A DNA stretch of 6,845 bases from a bacterium (GCA_009773075.1 WOUX01000052.1:1-6845); one strand, 5' to 3'; positions 1 to 6,480 are shown, counted from the stretch's first letter. Notes: a model not told the origin generated them from the letters alone. Numbers and translations: made by a program.

Positions 1-141
1 GAGGGAAAGCTCGGGAAAGGTTATGAGCTCTACACCTTTCTCCCTCGCCATCTCTATATAACAGATTATCTTCTCTGCATTTCCTGAAAGATCACCAACA
101 GTTGTATTGATCTGCGCTAAAGCAATGCGAAGTAGAGACAA
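1..141 (-). CDS. nadE: Glutamine-dependent NAD+ synthetase, N-terminal fragment (cut by window edge)
   Basis: Only the first 47 codons are present; the gene continues past the left edge. The visible protein has the pattern IALAQINTTVGDLSGNAEKI followed by a helix and TFPELSL. This is the start of the nitrilase-like glutaminase domain of two-domain NAD+ synthetases, which release ammonia from glutamine and pass it to the synthetase domain to amidate nicotinic acid adenine dinucleotide (cytoplasmic, last step of NAD synthesis). Glu44 in FPEL is the expected first residue of the Glu-Lys-Cys triad; Lys and Cys lie outside the window. I place the start at a TTG at 141, because the reading frame has a stop a short way upstream, no ATG or GTG occurs in between, and the family motif begins four residues later. 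A GGAG sits about 11 nt before it, a little far. Another carbon-nitrogen hydrolase is possible but less likely given the QIN-x-TVGDL-x-GN pattern. It follows glnA after 216 bp in the same direction. Confidence 0.85.
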   Translation of the reverse strand, partial: MSLLRIALAQINTTVGDLSGNAEKIICYIEMAREKGVELITFPELSL

Positions 142-253
142 TATTCCAAATTCTCCGAGTTTGAAAACCTATTTAGTTCACACTGAAAAATTCCCTTTTC
201 CGCTCTCTGGTTCAGGTTTTTTGACCCATCTATGACTCGCTTCAGGCATTTTT

Positions 254-295
254 AAAAACGGTTCATGGTTCACGGTTTAACGGTGAACGCTGAAC
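254..295 (-). terminator. Probable Rho-independent terminator after glnA, formed by a palindromic repeat
   Basis: Arms GTTCATGGTTCAC (261-273) and GTGAACGCTGAAC (283-295) pair at 11 of 13 positions around a 9-nt loop. Read on the minus strand, the stem is followed by CG and five T residues (258-254), the order expected of an intrinsic terminator for transcripts leaving glnA. The stem has only moderate GC and two central mismatches, so strength is uncertain. Arms made of GTTCA/TGAAC units look like a dispersed intergenic palindrome recruited as a terminator; that origin is inferred. Confidence 0.55.
261..295. repeat. GTTCA-unit intergenic palindrome (REP-like)
   Basis: The element is built of repeated GTTCA and TGAAC units: GTTCA-TG-GTTCAC, loop GGTTTAACG, then GTGAAC-GC-TGAAC. 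It is both an inverted repeat and an array of short direct repeats. Elements of this style occur in many copies between genes in some bacterial genomes, but only this one copy lies in the window, so membership of a repeat family is a guess. Confidence 0.4.
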
Positions 296-357
296 GATTT
301 AATGATCCTGCTCATGTTCGCTCCAAAGGAAATTTTTCATTTTCCAGAATAGACTAA

Positions 358-1686
358 TTACAATTTAGGCAGATACGTATCAAGCTCATATTGGCTCACA
401 TGGGTTCTGTACCTGTCCCACTCAATCTTTTTATTTTCGATGAACTTATAGAATATGTGATCACCCAGTGCCTCTCTCACAAGCTCACTCTTTTCCACTT
501 CTAATATGGATTCATAGAGATTACCCGGCAGTTCATGGATGTTCATCTCCTTCCTCTTCTCAGGGCTGAAGTGATAGAGATCCTCCTCGATAGGGTCTGG
601 CAAAGGATAGCCTTTTTCTATACCCTTGAGGCCTGCGGCCAGCATCACGGAAAAGGCAAGGTAGGGATTGCAGGCCGGGTCAGGGGAGCGAAACTCGATA
701 CGTGTAGCCTTCTCTTTACCAGGTTTATACATAGGAATCCTTATCATAGTAGATCTGTTACGTCTGGCCCAGCTAATATAGACGGGGGCCTCATAGCCCG
801 GAACAAGCCTTTTATAAGAATTTACCCACTGATTGGTTACTGCCGTGATCTCTCTTGCATGTTTCAGGAGACCGGCAACATAGCTTTTGCCGATGTCCGA
901 AAGGTGATATTTATCCGTGGAATTGTAAAAGGCATTTTGATCAGATTTGAACAGGGATTGGTGGGTATGCATACCACTTCCATTGATTCCGAAGATGGGC
1001 TTTGGCATAAATGTGGCGTAAACCCCGTTGCGTCTTGCTATCTCTTTCACTATAATCTTCAGGGTCATAGTCTTGTCAGCCATTCTTAAACCCTCGTCAT
1101 ACCTCATGTCAATCTCGTGCTGGCCTGGAGCTACTTCGTGGTGGCTGTATTCTATATCTATGCCTATCTTCTGCAGGGCAAAGATGGTTTCTCTTCGTAA
1201 CTGCCCGGCCGTATCCAGGGGGGTAGTGTCAAAATAACTACCCTCATCCAGGGGTATTGGGTTCTTGTTATCGGTAAAATAGAAGAATTCCAGTTCCGGT
1301 CCCAGATAAAAAGTATACCCCTGGTCTTTTGCCTTTTGTAAAAGCCTTTTGAAGGCATACCGGGGGTCACCCTTGTAGTGCGTTCCATCTGGTTCAAGGA
1401 TGTCGCAGAACATCCTGACAACAGGTTTCTCCTCATCCCTCCAGGGCAAAAACTCCAAGGTGGTGGGATCAGGCTTGGCGATCATATCGCTTTCTTCTAT
1501 GCGGGCAAAACCCTCGATAGAAGAACCATCAAAGCCCATTCCCTCATCCAGTGCTTCATCGAGCTCGCCGGGTGTTATGGCAAAGCTCTTAAGATACCCA
1601 AGTACGTCGGTAAACCATAATTGGATAAAACTCACATCTCTTTCCTTAACGATTTTCATTACATCTTCTTTTGTGCTGCAGATCAT
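358..1686 (-). CDS. glnA: Glutamine synthetase, type I (GSI-alpha-like)
   Basis: The enzyme makes glutamine from glutamate, ammonia and ATP in the cytoplasm, normally as a dodecamer. The 442-residue protein carries the full active-site set: DGSSIEGF (53-60), GPELEFF with metal ligands Glu131 and Glu133, SHHEVAPGQHEID with Glu184 and Glu191, NGSGMH with His240, the KRLVPGYEAP flap (292-301) and RIEFRSPDPACNPYL with Glu331 and Arg333. It lacks the roughly 25-residue insertion of the enterobacterial GSI-beta type, and its wording (RIEESDM, HHEVAPGQHEID, EWDRYRTHV) is close to the Bacillus enzyme. Arg62 in ARIEESDM matches the position tied to glutamine feedback inhibition in Bacillus GS. A tyrosine (371, in EEDLYHFS) aligns with the adenylylated tyrosine of E. 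coli but without the NLYDLP context. The start is the ATG at 1686, preceded by AAAGGAGGAG about 6 nt away. The gene lies 176 bp after the PII gene and probably shares its transcript. Confidence 0.97.
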   Translation of the reverse strand: MICSTKEDVMKIVKERDVSFIQLWFTDVLGYLKSFAITPGELDEALDEGMGFDGSSIEGFARIEESDMIAKPDPTTLEFLPWRDEEKPVVRMFCDILEPDGTHYKGDPRYAFKRLLQKAKDQGYTFYLGPELEFFYFTDNKNPIPLDEGSYFDTTPLDTAGQLRRETIFALQKIGIDIEYSHHEVAPGQHEIDMRYDEGLRMADKTMTLKIIVKEIARRNGVYATFMPKPIFGINGSGMHTHQSLFKSDQNAFYNSTDKYHLSDIGKSYVAGLLKHAREITAVTNQWVNSYKRLVPGYEAPVYISWARRNRSTMIRIPMYKPGKEKATRIEFRSPDPACNPYLAFSVMLAAGLKGIEKGYPLPDPIEEDLYHFSPEKRKEMNIHELPGNLYESILEVEKSELVREALGDHIFYKFIENKKIEWDRYRTHVSQYELDTYLPKL

Positions 1687-1728
1687 ATATCTCCTCCTTT
1701 AGGTTTGTCCTCAATTGAAACAAAATCG

Positions 1729-1742
1729 GCTTTTTTTAAAGC
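1729..1742 (-). other. Small hairpin in the glnA leader
   Basis: GCTTT and AAAGC form a 5-bp stem around a 4-nt loop, followed on the minus strand by CCGATTTTGTTT. It is a weak terminator-like or attenuator-like structure lying about 45 nt before the glnA start. The surrounding DNA is A/T-rich, so chance formation is quite possible. Confidence 0.25.
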
Positions 1743-1772
1743 GAAAAATTTTTGCTTATTTCATACAGTACT

Positions 1773-1797
1773 TATTAACATTTTTTGGGTGTTAATA
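1773..1797 (-). other. Perfect 8-bp inverted repeat in the glnB-glnA leader
   Basis: TATTAACA and TGTTAATA are exact reverse complements separated by nine bases (CCCAAAAAA on the transcribed-sense strand). The element lies about 90 nt before glnA and begins one base after a TTG that follows an orphan ribosome site. It could be an RNA hairpin or, being AT-rich and symmetric, a protein-binding operator. No T-tract follows directly, so it does not look like a terminator. Confidence 0.45.
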
Positions 1798-1807
1798 CAA
1801 CCTTTTT

Positions 1808-1817
1808 CACCTCCTTT
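1808..1817 (-). promoter_or_regulatory. Orphan strong Shine-Dalgarno sequence (AAAGGAGGTG)
   Basis: A near-perfect anti-16S match lies between the PII gene and glnA, about 120 nt upstream of glnA, which has its own strong site. The only start at normal spacing is a TTG at 1800, whose frame is TTG-TAT-TAA, two codons and a stop. A GTG overlapping the site would encode 11 residues but is too close to be served by it. The site may mark a minimal leader ORF or the remnant of a lost gene start. Confidence 0.45.
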
Positions 1818-1862
1818 CTTCAATGGATTGGCAATTGAGTCGTTAAAGCCTCAACTCTTCAC

Positions 1863-2201
1863 TCATAAGGCTTCCTCCCTTCTTTCTCCTGTCCTTATCC
1901 TGATTGCCTCTTCCATTGGTATAATAAAAATTTTCCCATCGCCTATCTTCCCTGTCTTTGCAGACTTCTCTATGGTCTCCACAACCTTTGAGACCAGGTC
2001 ATCCCCAATTGCAATCTCTAATTTTATTTTGGGTACAAAGTTGATCACATACTCGGCGCCTCTGTATATCTCAGTATGGCCTTTTTGACGACCAAAGCCC
2101 TTTACCTCTGATACCGTCATTCCTTGCACGCCTATTTCCATAAGTTTTTCCTTAACCTCATCTAATTTAAAAGGTTTAATGATAGCCTCTATCTTTTTCA
2201 T
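1863..2201 (-). CDS. glnB: Nitrogen regulatory protein PII (GlnB/GlnK family)
   Basis: This 112-residue protein has the usual PII length and all key sites. PII is a cytoplasmic trimer that binds ATP/ADP and 2-oxoglutarate and controls ammonium uptake and nitrogen-regulated targets through its T-loop. Visible are GFGRQKGH with Gln39 (Mg-2-oxoglutarate contact), the T-loop IYRGAEYVINFVPK with Arg47, Tyr51 (uridylylation site for GlnD) and Lys58, the B-loop TGKIGDGKIF with Lys90, and C-terminal Arg101 and Arg103. Asn54 and its place directly after amt are typical of GlnK, while its place before glnA is typical of GlnB. The symbol glnB is a convention here, and glnK is equally defensible. The ATG at 2201 has GAAAGGAG about 6 nt upstream. 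It follows amt by 116 bp without a clear terminator in between. Confidence 0.96.
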   Translation of the reverse strand: MKKIEAIIKPFKLDEVKEKLMEIGVQGMTVSEVKGFGRQKGHTEIYRGAEYVINFVPKIKLEIAIGDDLVSKVVETIEKSAKTGKIGDGKIFIIPMEEAIRIRTGERREEAL

Positions 2202-2234
2202 AATATACTCCTTTCTATACCGGATTTTACCGAA

Positions 2235-2252
2235 GTTTTCACTGCAGAAAAC
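2235..2252. repeat. Short palindrome upstream of the PII gene
   Basis: GTTTTC and GAAAAC form a perfect 6-bp inverted repeat around ACTGCA in the 116-bp amt-PII spacer. On the minus strand it sits inside a phrase with two similar units, TCTGTGTTT and TCTGCAGTGAAAAC, about 35 nt before the PII start. It may be a decayed intergenic repeat or a regulator site. Confidence 0.3.
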
Positions 2253-2317
2253 ACAGAGATCTGCTAATGGTCTTGCCTCTGCAAAGGTTTTTATGATTTA
2301 TATTTATTAAATACGCT

Positions 2318-3655
2318 CTAAGACAATATTTCTGAGTTTACAAGACCATATCCATGTTCACCGTGGAGGGATTGGTCGAGCCCTGTCAGCTCTCGCTGTT
2401 CGTCGAGTCGGAACCCCACGGTCTTCTCAACAATGAAACATATGACAAGAGTGCCTATTGTTGCCAGGGTTATGGTTGCCCCGATCCCCTTCATCTGGAT
2501 CAGGAGTTGTTTCCATATAGACCAGCCATTCCCAACTTCTGCTGCTGCATCAGCTATCCAACTGTCTCGAATGAAGAACGAGAGGAGAAGAACGCCCAGC
2601 CCGCTTCCTATACCGTGGATTCCGAAGCAATCGAGACTGTCGTCGTAGCCGAGTTTAGTCTTGGCTTTAAGGGCGTAGAAACAGGCTATGGATGACAAGG
2701 CTCCCAGGGCAAAGGCGCCTATTGGTTTGACCACTCCTGCCGCAGGAGTAATGGCAACCAATCCGGCCAGAATCCCCGATACAAAAGCAAGGGATGTAAC
2801 CTTTTGGAACGCCAATGCCTCAATGATTAGCCATGTCAGGGCACCACTGGCAGCAGAGACTTGAGTCATAGTAAGGGCACGGGCTGTATCAAGTCCGCTC
2901 TGTACGGTTGACCCTGCGTTAAAACCGAACCAACCTACCCACAGAAGTCCTGCACCCATTAATGTCATGACAAGGTTATTGGGGTGCATGGTTGTCTTGG
3001 GATAGCCATGCCGTCTTCCCAAAAATAAGGCAACTATCAGGGCACTGAAACCAGCAGAGACATGGATGACTAACCCACCGGCAAGATCGATAACACCCGA
3101 CGCCCCGGCATTGTAAAGCCACCCATCCGAAGCCCACACCCAGTGGCACAAGGGACAGTATACCACCAGAAACCAGAGAACGATGAAAAGGGTGTATCCC
3201 CGGAAGTAAACCCGTTCAGCCAATGCTCCGCTTATGAGTGCAGGGGCAATAATGGCAAACTTGCCCTGGAACATTGCAAGCACGTATTCAGGCACCCCCT
3301 TTGTGATCCGATCATCGATCCCATTCAGGAAGAAGTAATCGCCGTTCCAGCCTACGAATCCACCGAGGATATTCTTCCCAAAGGATAGGGAGTACCCACA
3401 AACGGTCCACAGCACACCTATAATAGCCATAGCCACAAAACTGTGCATCATAGTCCCCAAAACGTTTTTGGTCCTCACCAGGCCACCATAAAACATGGCT
3501 AATCCGGGGACCATTAAAAGCACCAAAGCTGTAGATGTCAACATCCAGGCAGTGGTTCCCGAATCTATCGTTCCTTTATCGGCAGCAAAGATTATCTGCG
3601 GATATGATAATAGAAAGGTTATTATTAATAAAACTTTTACAGTTCTTCCTCTCAT
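2318..3655 (-). CDS. amt: Ammonium transporter, Amt family (copy B)
   Basis: A complete 445-residue inner-membrane ammonium channel/transporter. Residues 1-25 form a signal peptide (basic start, hydrophobic LLIITFLLSYPQIIF, then AAD), as in E. coli AmtB, followed by 11 expected membrane helices. Family marks in order: PGLAMFYGGLVRTKNVL (50-66), MFQGKFA with the pore-gate Phe129, GALAERV, VWASDG with the likely substrate-site Trp, the signature DLAGGLVIHVSAG with Asp190 and the first twin His198, WFGFNAGS with Phe245 and Ser249, and CFGIHGIGSG with the second twin His347. The cytoplasmic tail ends with GLDQSLHGEHGYG, the region that contacts PII. The ATG at 3655 has AAGGAGGG at good spacing. 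It starts 57 bp after glnD and is followed by the PII gene, the classic amt-PII pairing, which suggests that PII blocks this transporter when nitrogen is plentiful. Confidence 0.96.
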   Translation of the reverse strand: MRGRTVKVLLIITFLLSYPQIIFAADKGTIDSGTTAWMLTSTALVLLMVPGLAMFYGGLVRTKNVLGTMMHSFVAMAIIGVLWTVCGYSLSFGKNILGGFVGWNGDYFFLNGIDDRITKGVPEYVLAMFQGKFAIIAPALISGALAERVYFRGYTLFIVLWFLVVYCPLCHWVWASDGWLYNAGASGVIDLAGGLVIHVSAGFSALIVALFLGRRHGYPKTTMHPNNLVMTLMGAGLLWVGWFGFNAGSTVQSGLDTARALTMTQVSAASGALTWLIIEALAFQKVTSLAFVSGILAGLVAITPAAGVVKPIGAFALGALSSIACFYALKAKTKLGYDDSLDCFGIHGIGSGLGVLLLSFFIRDSWIADAAAEVGNGWSIWKQLLIQMKGIGATITLATIGTLVICFIVEKTVGFRLDEQRELTGLDQSLHGEHGYGLVNSEILS

Positions 3656-3712
3656 AGATTCCCTCCTTATTGGCTTTTTGTGTTGATCGTGGTTTTACCT
3701 TCACCCCTAACA

Positions 3713-6328
3713 CTACAATGTACGAAGAAGGTCACCTTTGATCCTTTTCAATAGCTTTTCATCATATATCTTCTGTCCGAATATATCTCTCACATAAAAG
3801 CTATCCGTGACACGCATAAGTCGTGTAGTTATCTTTGCGATATAGATATATATCCCCATGTCTGACATAGCCTTTGTGATTGAATAAAGAAGACCGAATC
3901 TGTCATTAGCCTCTATATCAATTACTGTGTAAAAGTCGGATGTATCGTTATCAATCCTTATAGTAGTTTTTGCGTCCTTCAATCCCTTTTTTTTAGAGTG
4001 AAGATAATTTCCTTTCTTTTTTACCAATTCCTCTACTTTGATCCTCCCATCGATTACCTTTTCAAGATCATCCTGTATTGCCTTCCATTCCTCCCGATCC
4101 ACATATTCATCACCATTTGTATGGTTAACCCTGAGAATATCCATAGCTATGCCGTCACTCCTCGTATCTATCTGGGCATCCAGGATATTCATATTGTGAC
4201 ATACCATGACGCCACAGACCTTGTGAAACAAACCATGGGAATCCGGTGTAGCTATAAGGACATCATAATAACCCTTATCCAGTTTATGCCTTACATCAAA
4301 GGCAAGGGTTTTCTCTTCCAGGTTGTAACACAACAGGATGTGATTCGATATTATCTCAGGGCTGTTATTGAGAAGGTATCGGGATGGTGTTAAATCCAGA
4401 TTGTAGAGAATATCTTCCATGGGCATCTTCAAACGCAGCTCGGATATGACTTCATTTTTTATTTTATCGAGTTTGCCGGCTATATCAGTGATGGTAAAGT
4501 CCCCCTTCTCTATAATATGGAATGCCCTGATATAAAGTTCCTGAAATAGGGTATTCTTCCAGGAATTAAATGCCTCAGCCCTCGATGCCTTCAGATCAGA
4601 AAAGGTCAGGATGTAGAGCATTCGTAATCTGTCAATGTCCCTCATCTTTTGGGCAAATCCTATAATTAGAGTCTCATCAGAAAGGTCTCTGGTTTGGGCT
4701 ATACTGGACATATAGAGGTGATTCTCTATCAAAAAAGCTATCAACTCCATATCTTCTTCGGGGAACCCCATCCTCCCTGCTATGTTATATGCGAGTTCCG
4801 CACCTTTATCTACATGGTCTGCATCAAAAGCCTTTCCCAGATCATGGAAAAGAATGGCGAGAAAGATCAGTTCCACCCTCTTCTCTTCTCCGGCCAGTTT
4901 GGTGAGAAGGGGGAAGGTGTCTTTGTACTTTCCCACAAGGAGATTTTCGAATTCCTCAATGGCAAAAAGGGTATGGATATCAGCAGTATAGACATGGTAG
5001 TAATACGACTGGGGAAGGTGGGTTATCATGGCAAATTCAGGGATAAACCTGCCCAGAAGTCCAAGTCTGTGCATGGTCTTCAGAACCTTTGCTACTCCTC
5101 TCCCCTCCCTCATGATGGATATGAAAGAGCTATTCACCTCTCTGGAGTTTCTGAACTCCTCTCCTATCACAGCGAGATTTCCTCTAATCAGTTCCTGGCT
5201 ATCGGAACTCACCTCTTTCTTCAGTTCCACGGAATATTTGAAGACCTTCATCAAGGTATCTGGTGCCCTCCTGAAAAGATCAGGATCGACAACCGATATT
5301 CTGTTATTCACTATCTCAAAGTCTTGGTCCATACTTCTGAAGAAGACCTTACCCCCCTTTTTTGACTTTGCTTGATCCTCTCTCGTCCTGTCGATTAACA
5401 CAGAGGAGAGGTACTTTATGTCCTCTGCGCACTGGTAGTAGTCACGCATGAATCGTTCTACAGCAGTAGTTGAATAAGGATCAGCATAACCCAGAAAATT
5501 CGCCATCTTTTCCTGATATTCAAAAGCAAGGTGATCATTCTTTCTGCCGCTTAGAAAGTGGATGCCGTTTCTTACCTTCCACAGGAACTCCAGGGACTCC
5601 TCAAGTAGAGCTATTTCCCACGACGATAATACCCCCTTCACCTTTAATTCATCTATCCCTCTTGCCTGAAACTGGACCCTCGCTATCCAGAGGGCACTAT
5701 GAATATCCCTCAAACCCCCTTCCCCCTCTTTCAGATGTGGTTCCAGAAGGTACACCGAGTCCCCATAATACCTGTGCCTTGACTCCATGTCTTTTAACTG
5801 TCCTGAGATGAAGGAATTGATACCCTTAGAGAATGCGCTCCTATAGATTGTGTCCTCAAATTCACCGTACAGGCCCCTGTCTCCCATGAGATACCGCATC
5901 TCTATCAAGGATGTTCTTGCTTTAATATCCTCTTTCATCATGGCAAGGCAACCCTTCAACGTCATATTGCTGTATCCCACTGTCAGTCCTGCATCCCACA
6001 GGGGATAGAGTATCTTGCCTGTAACATCCTCCAGATTACCACGAAACCTTTCCGGCATGAAAAACAGCAGGTCTATGTCAGAATACGGGCTTAATTCTTC
6101 TCTTCCATAGCCACCTACTGCAGCAATGGCATATCTGTTCTTTGTTTTCTCACCGTCCGAATACGGCATCGAAGAAAAGATTTCCCTGAGACATCCATCT
6201 ATAAGGGAAGAGTACCTCCTGACCAAGTCTCGACCACATAGTCCCTTCCAGTATTCTTCCCTTAATCGGTCTAAACTATCTTTTATGTAACCTTTCAGGT
6301 TTTCCAAGTTTCTTCCCTTAAATCTCAA
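3713..6328 (-). CDS. glnD: Bifunctional PII uridylyltransferase / uridylyl-removing enzyme
   Basis: GlnD is the cytoplasmic glutamine sensor: it attaches UMP to Tyr51 of PII when glutamine is low and removes it when glutamine is high. The 871-residue protein has the normal domain order. The nucleotidyltransferase has VGGYGREELSPYSDIDLLFF (71-90) with Gly72/Gly73 and Asp84/Asp86, at the same spacing as the E. coli catalytic residues. LEPHLKEGEGGLRDIH (195-210) is also typical. An HD domain (about 440-580) has His445, FHDLGKA with His495/Asp496, His505 and His537, for deuridylylation. Two ACT domains follow (about 687-760 and 799-870), the glutamine-sensing part. The frame opens with TTG at 6328, just after an in-frame stop and with no ribosome site. 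A second TTG at 6307 has AAGGGA six bases upstream and may be the true start, giving 864 residues. The gene is followed by amt after 57 bp. Confidence 0.95.
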   Translation of the reverse strand: MRFKGRNLENLKGYIKDSLDRLREEYWKGLCGRDLVRRYSSLIDGCLREIFSSMPYSDGEKTKNRYAIAAVGGYGREELSPYSDIDLLFFMPERFRGNLEDVTGKILYPLWDAGLTVGYSNMTLKGCLAMMKEDIKARTSLIEMRYLMGDRGLYGEFEDTIYRSAFSKGINSFISGQLKDMESRHRYYGDSVYLLEPHLKEGEGGLRDIHSALWIARVQFQARGIDELKVKGVLSSWEIALLEESLEFLWKVRNGIHFLSGRKNDHLAFEYQEKMANFLGYADPYSTTAVERFMRDYYQCAEDIKYLSSVLIDRTREDQAKSKKGGKVFFRSMDQDFEIVNNRISVVDPDLFRRAPDTLMKVFKYSVELKKEVSSDSQELIRGNLAVIGEEFRNSREVNSSFISIMREGRGVAKVLKTMHRLGLLGRFIPEFAMITHLPQSYYYHVYTADIHTLFAIEEFENLLVGKYKDTFPLLTKLAGEEKRVELIFLAILFHDLGKAFDADHVDKGAELAYNIAGRMGFPEEDMELIAFLIENHLYMSSIAQTRDLSDETLIIGFAQKMRDIDRLRMLYILTFSDLKASRAEAFNSWKNTLFQELYIRAFHIIEKGDFTITDIAGKLDKIKNEVISELRLKMPMEDILYNLDLTPSRYLLNNSPEIISNHILLCYNLEEKTLAFDVRHKLDKGYYDVLIATPDSHGLFHKVCGVMVCHNMNILDAQIDTRSDGIAMDILRVNHTNGDEYVDREEWKAIQDDLEKVIDGRIKVEELVKKKGNYLHSKKKGLKDAKTTIRIDNDTSDFYTVIDIEANDRFGLLYSITKAMSDMGIYIYIAKITTRLMRVTDSFYVRDIFGQKIYDEKLLKRIKGDLLRTL
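6314..6319 (-). promoter_or_regulatory. Ribosome site supporting the downstream glnD start
   Basis: AAGGGA lies six bases before the TTG at 6307 (codon 8 of the longest frame). The upstream TTG at 6328 has only A/T-rich sequence before it and would be only about 11 nt from the predicted transcription start. This favours 6307 as the working start, leaving a leader of about 30 nt. Confidence 0.5.
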
Positions 6329-6349
6329 AACATAAAAATATTAATAACT

Positions 6350-6365
6350 AGCAATACCCATACCA
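6350..6365 (-). promoter_or_regulatory. Sigma-54 (RpoN) -24/-12 promoter for glnD and downstream genes
   Basis: On the minus strand the sequence is TGGTATGGGTATTGCT. Compared with the consensus TGGCACG-N4-TTGCW it matches 10 of 12 defined positions, with the essential GG and GC exactly ten bases apart; the two misses are C to T. The predicted transcription start is near 6339, a sensible distance before glnD. Sigma-54 control of a gln/amt cluster agrees with known nitrogen regulation and implies an activator such as NtrC bound upstream. Confidence 0.7.
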
Positions 6366-6433
6366 AACCCATGGAAGCCTGCTTGATTTTCTGAAATAGA
6401 TTTAAATATAACTACTTAGAGATATATTTACAA

Positions 6434-6450
6434 ACAGATAGATCTGTCTG
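6434..6450. promoter_or_regulatory. Candidate activator-binding dyad near -100
   Basis: ACAGAT-AG-ATCTGT (6434-6447) is a perfect 6-bp inverted repeat, overlapping a shifted imperfect palindrome CAGATAGATCTGTCTG (6435-6450). It is centred about 100 bp upstream of the predicted sigma-54 start, a normal distance for an enhancer-binding protein. It does not match the canonical NtrC box. Confidence 0.35.
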
Positions 6451-6460
6451 ACAAAGATGT

Positions 6461-6480
6461 AGTGTTCGACTTCGACCACT
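6461..6480. promoter_or_regulatory. 20-bp imperfect palindrome, candidate operator/enhancer
   Basis: AGTGtTCGAc and tTCGAcCACT pair at 8 of 10 positions per arm (AGTG.TCGA..TCGA.CACT). The site is centred about 130 bp upstream of the predicted sigma-54 start and immediately downstream of the predicted start of the -35/-10 promoter. A protein here could activate one promoter and repress the other. The binding protein is unknown. Confidence 0.5.

Larger units (their letters stand above)
142..357. other. glnA-nadE intergenic region
   Basis: This 216-bp spacer separates two same-strand genes. It contains the GTTCA palindrome at 261-295 listed separately, two further GGTTCAGG/TTCAGG-like motifs near 210 and 241, and a weak stem GGAAA/TTTCC at about 328-345 just after the glnA stop. 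I looked for a nadE promoter on the minus strand and found no convincing -35/-10 pair and no GG-N10-GC element, so how nadE is transcribed is unclear from sequence. Confidence 0.5.

Noticed and set aside
277..315. 12-codon frame on the minus strand (MSRIIKSFSVHR) after glnA, with GGAG upstream
   Set aside because: Very short, ends inside the palindromic repeat and has no supporting context; probably chance.
535..1089. 184-codon open frame on the plus strand
   Set aside because: It is the antisense shadow of glnA, with no recognisable motifs.
1099..1140. Adenylylation control of glutamine synthetase inferred from the conserved tyrosine
   Set aside because: Tyr371 is conserved in position also in GSI-alpha enzymes that are not adenylylated, and the NLYDLP motif and GSI-beta insertion are missing.
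1710..1839. Long-range inverted repeat CTCAATTG (1710-1717) with CAATTGAG (1832-1839)
   Set aside because: Only 8 bp with a self-complementary CAATTG core; expected by chance at this length.
1621..2088. 155-codon open frame on the plus strand across the glnA-PII spacer
   Set aside because: It overlaps the start of glnA, the leader and most of the PII gene in antisense; the composition follows the reverse complement of these genes.
2263..2277. Sigma-54-like GGCAAGACCATTAGC upstream of the PII gene
   Set aside because: GG and GC are 11 bases apart instead of 10 and the TTGC core is disrupted, so it should not work as a -24/-12 promoter.
4694..5365. 223-codon open frame on the plus strand
   Set aside because: It lies wholly antisense to glnD, whose protein is strongly family-like throughout; the plus-strand translation shows no recognisable domain.
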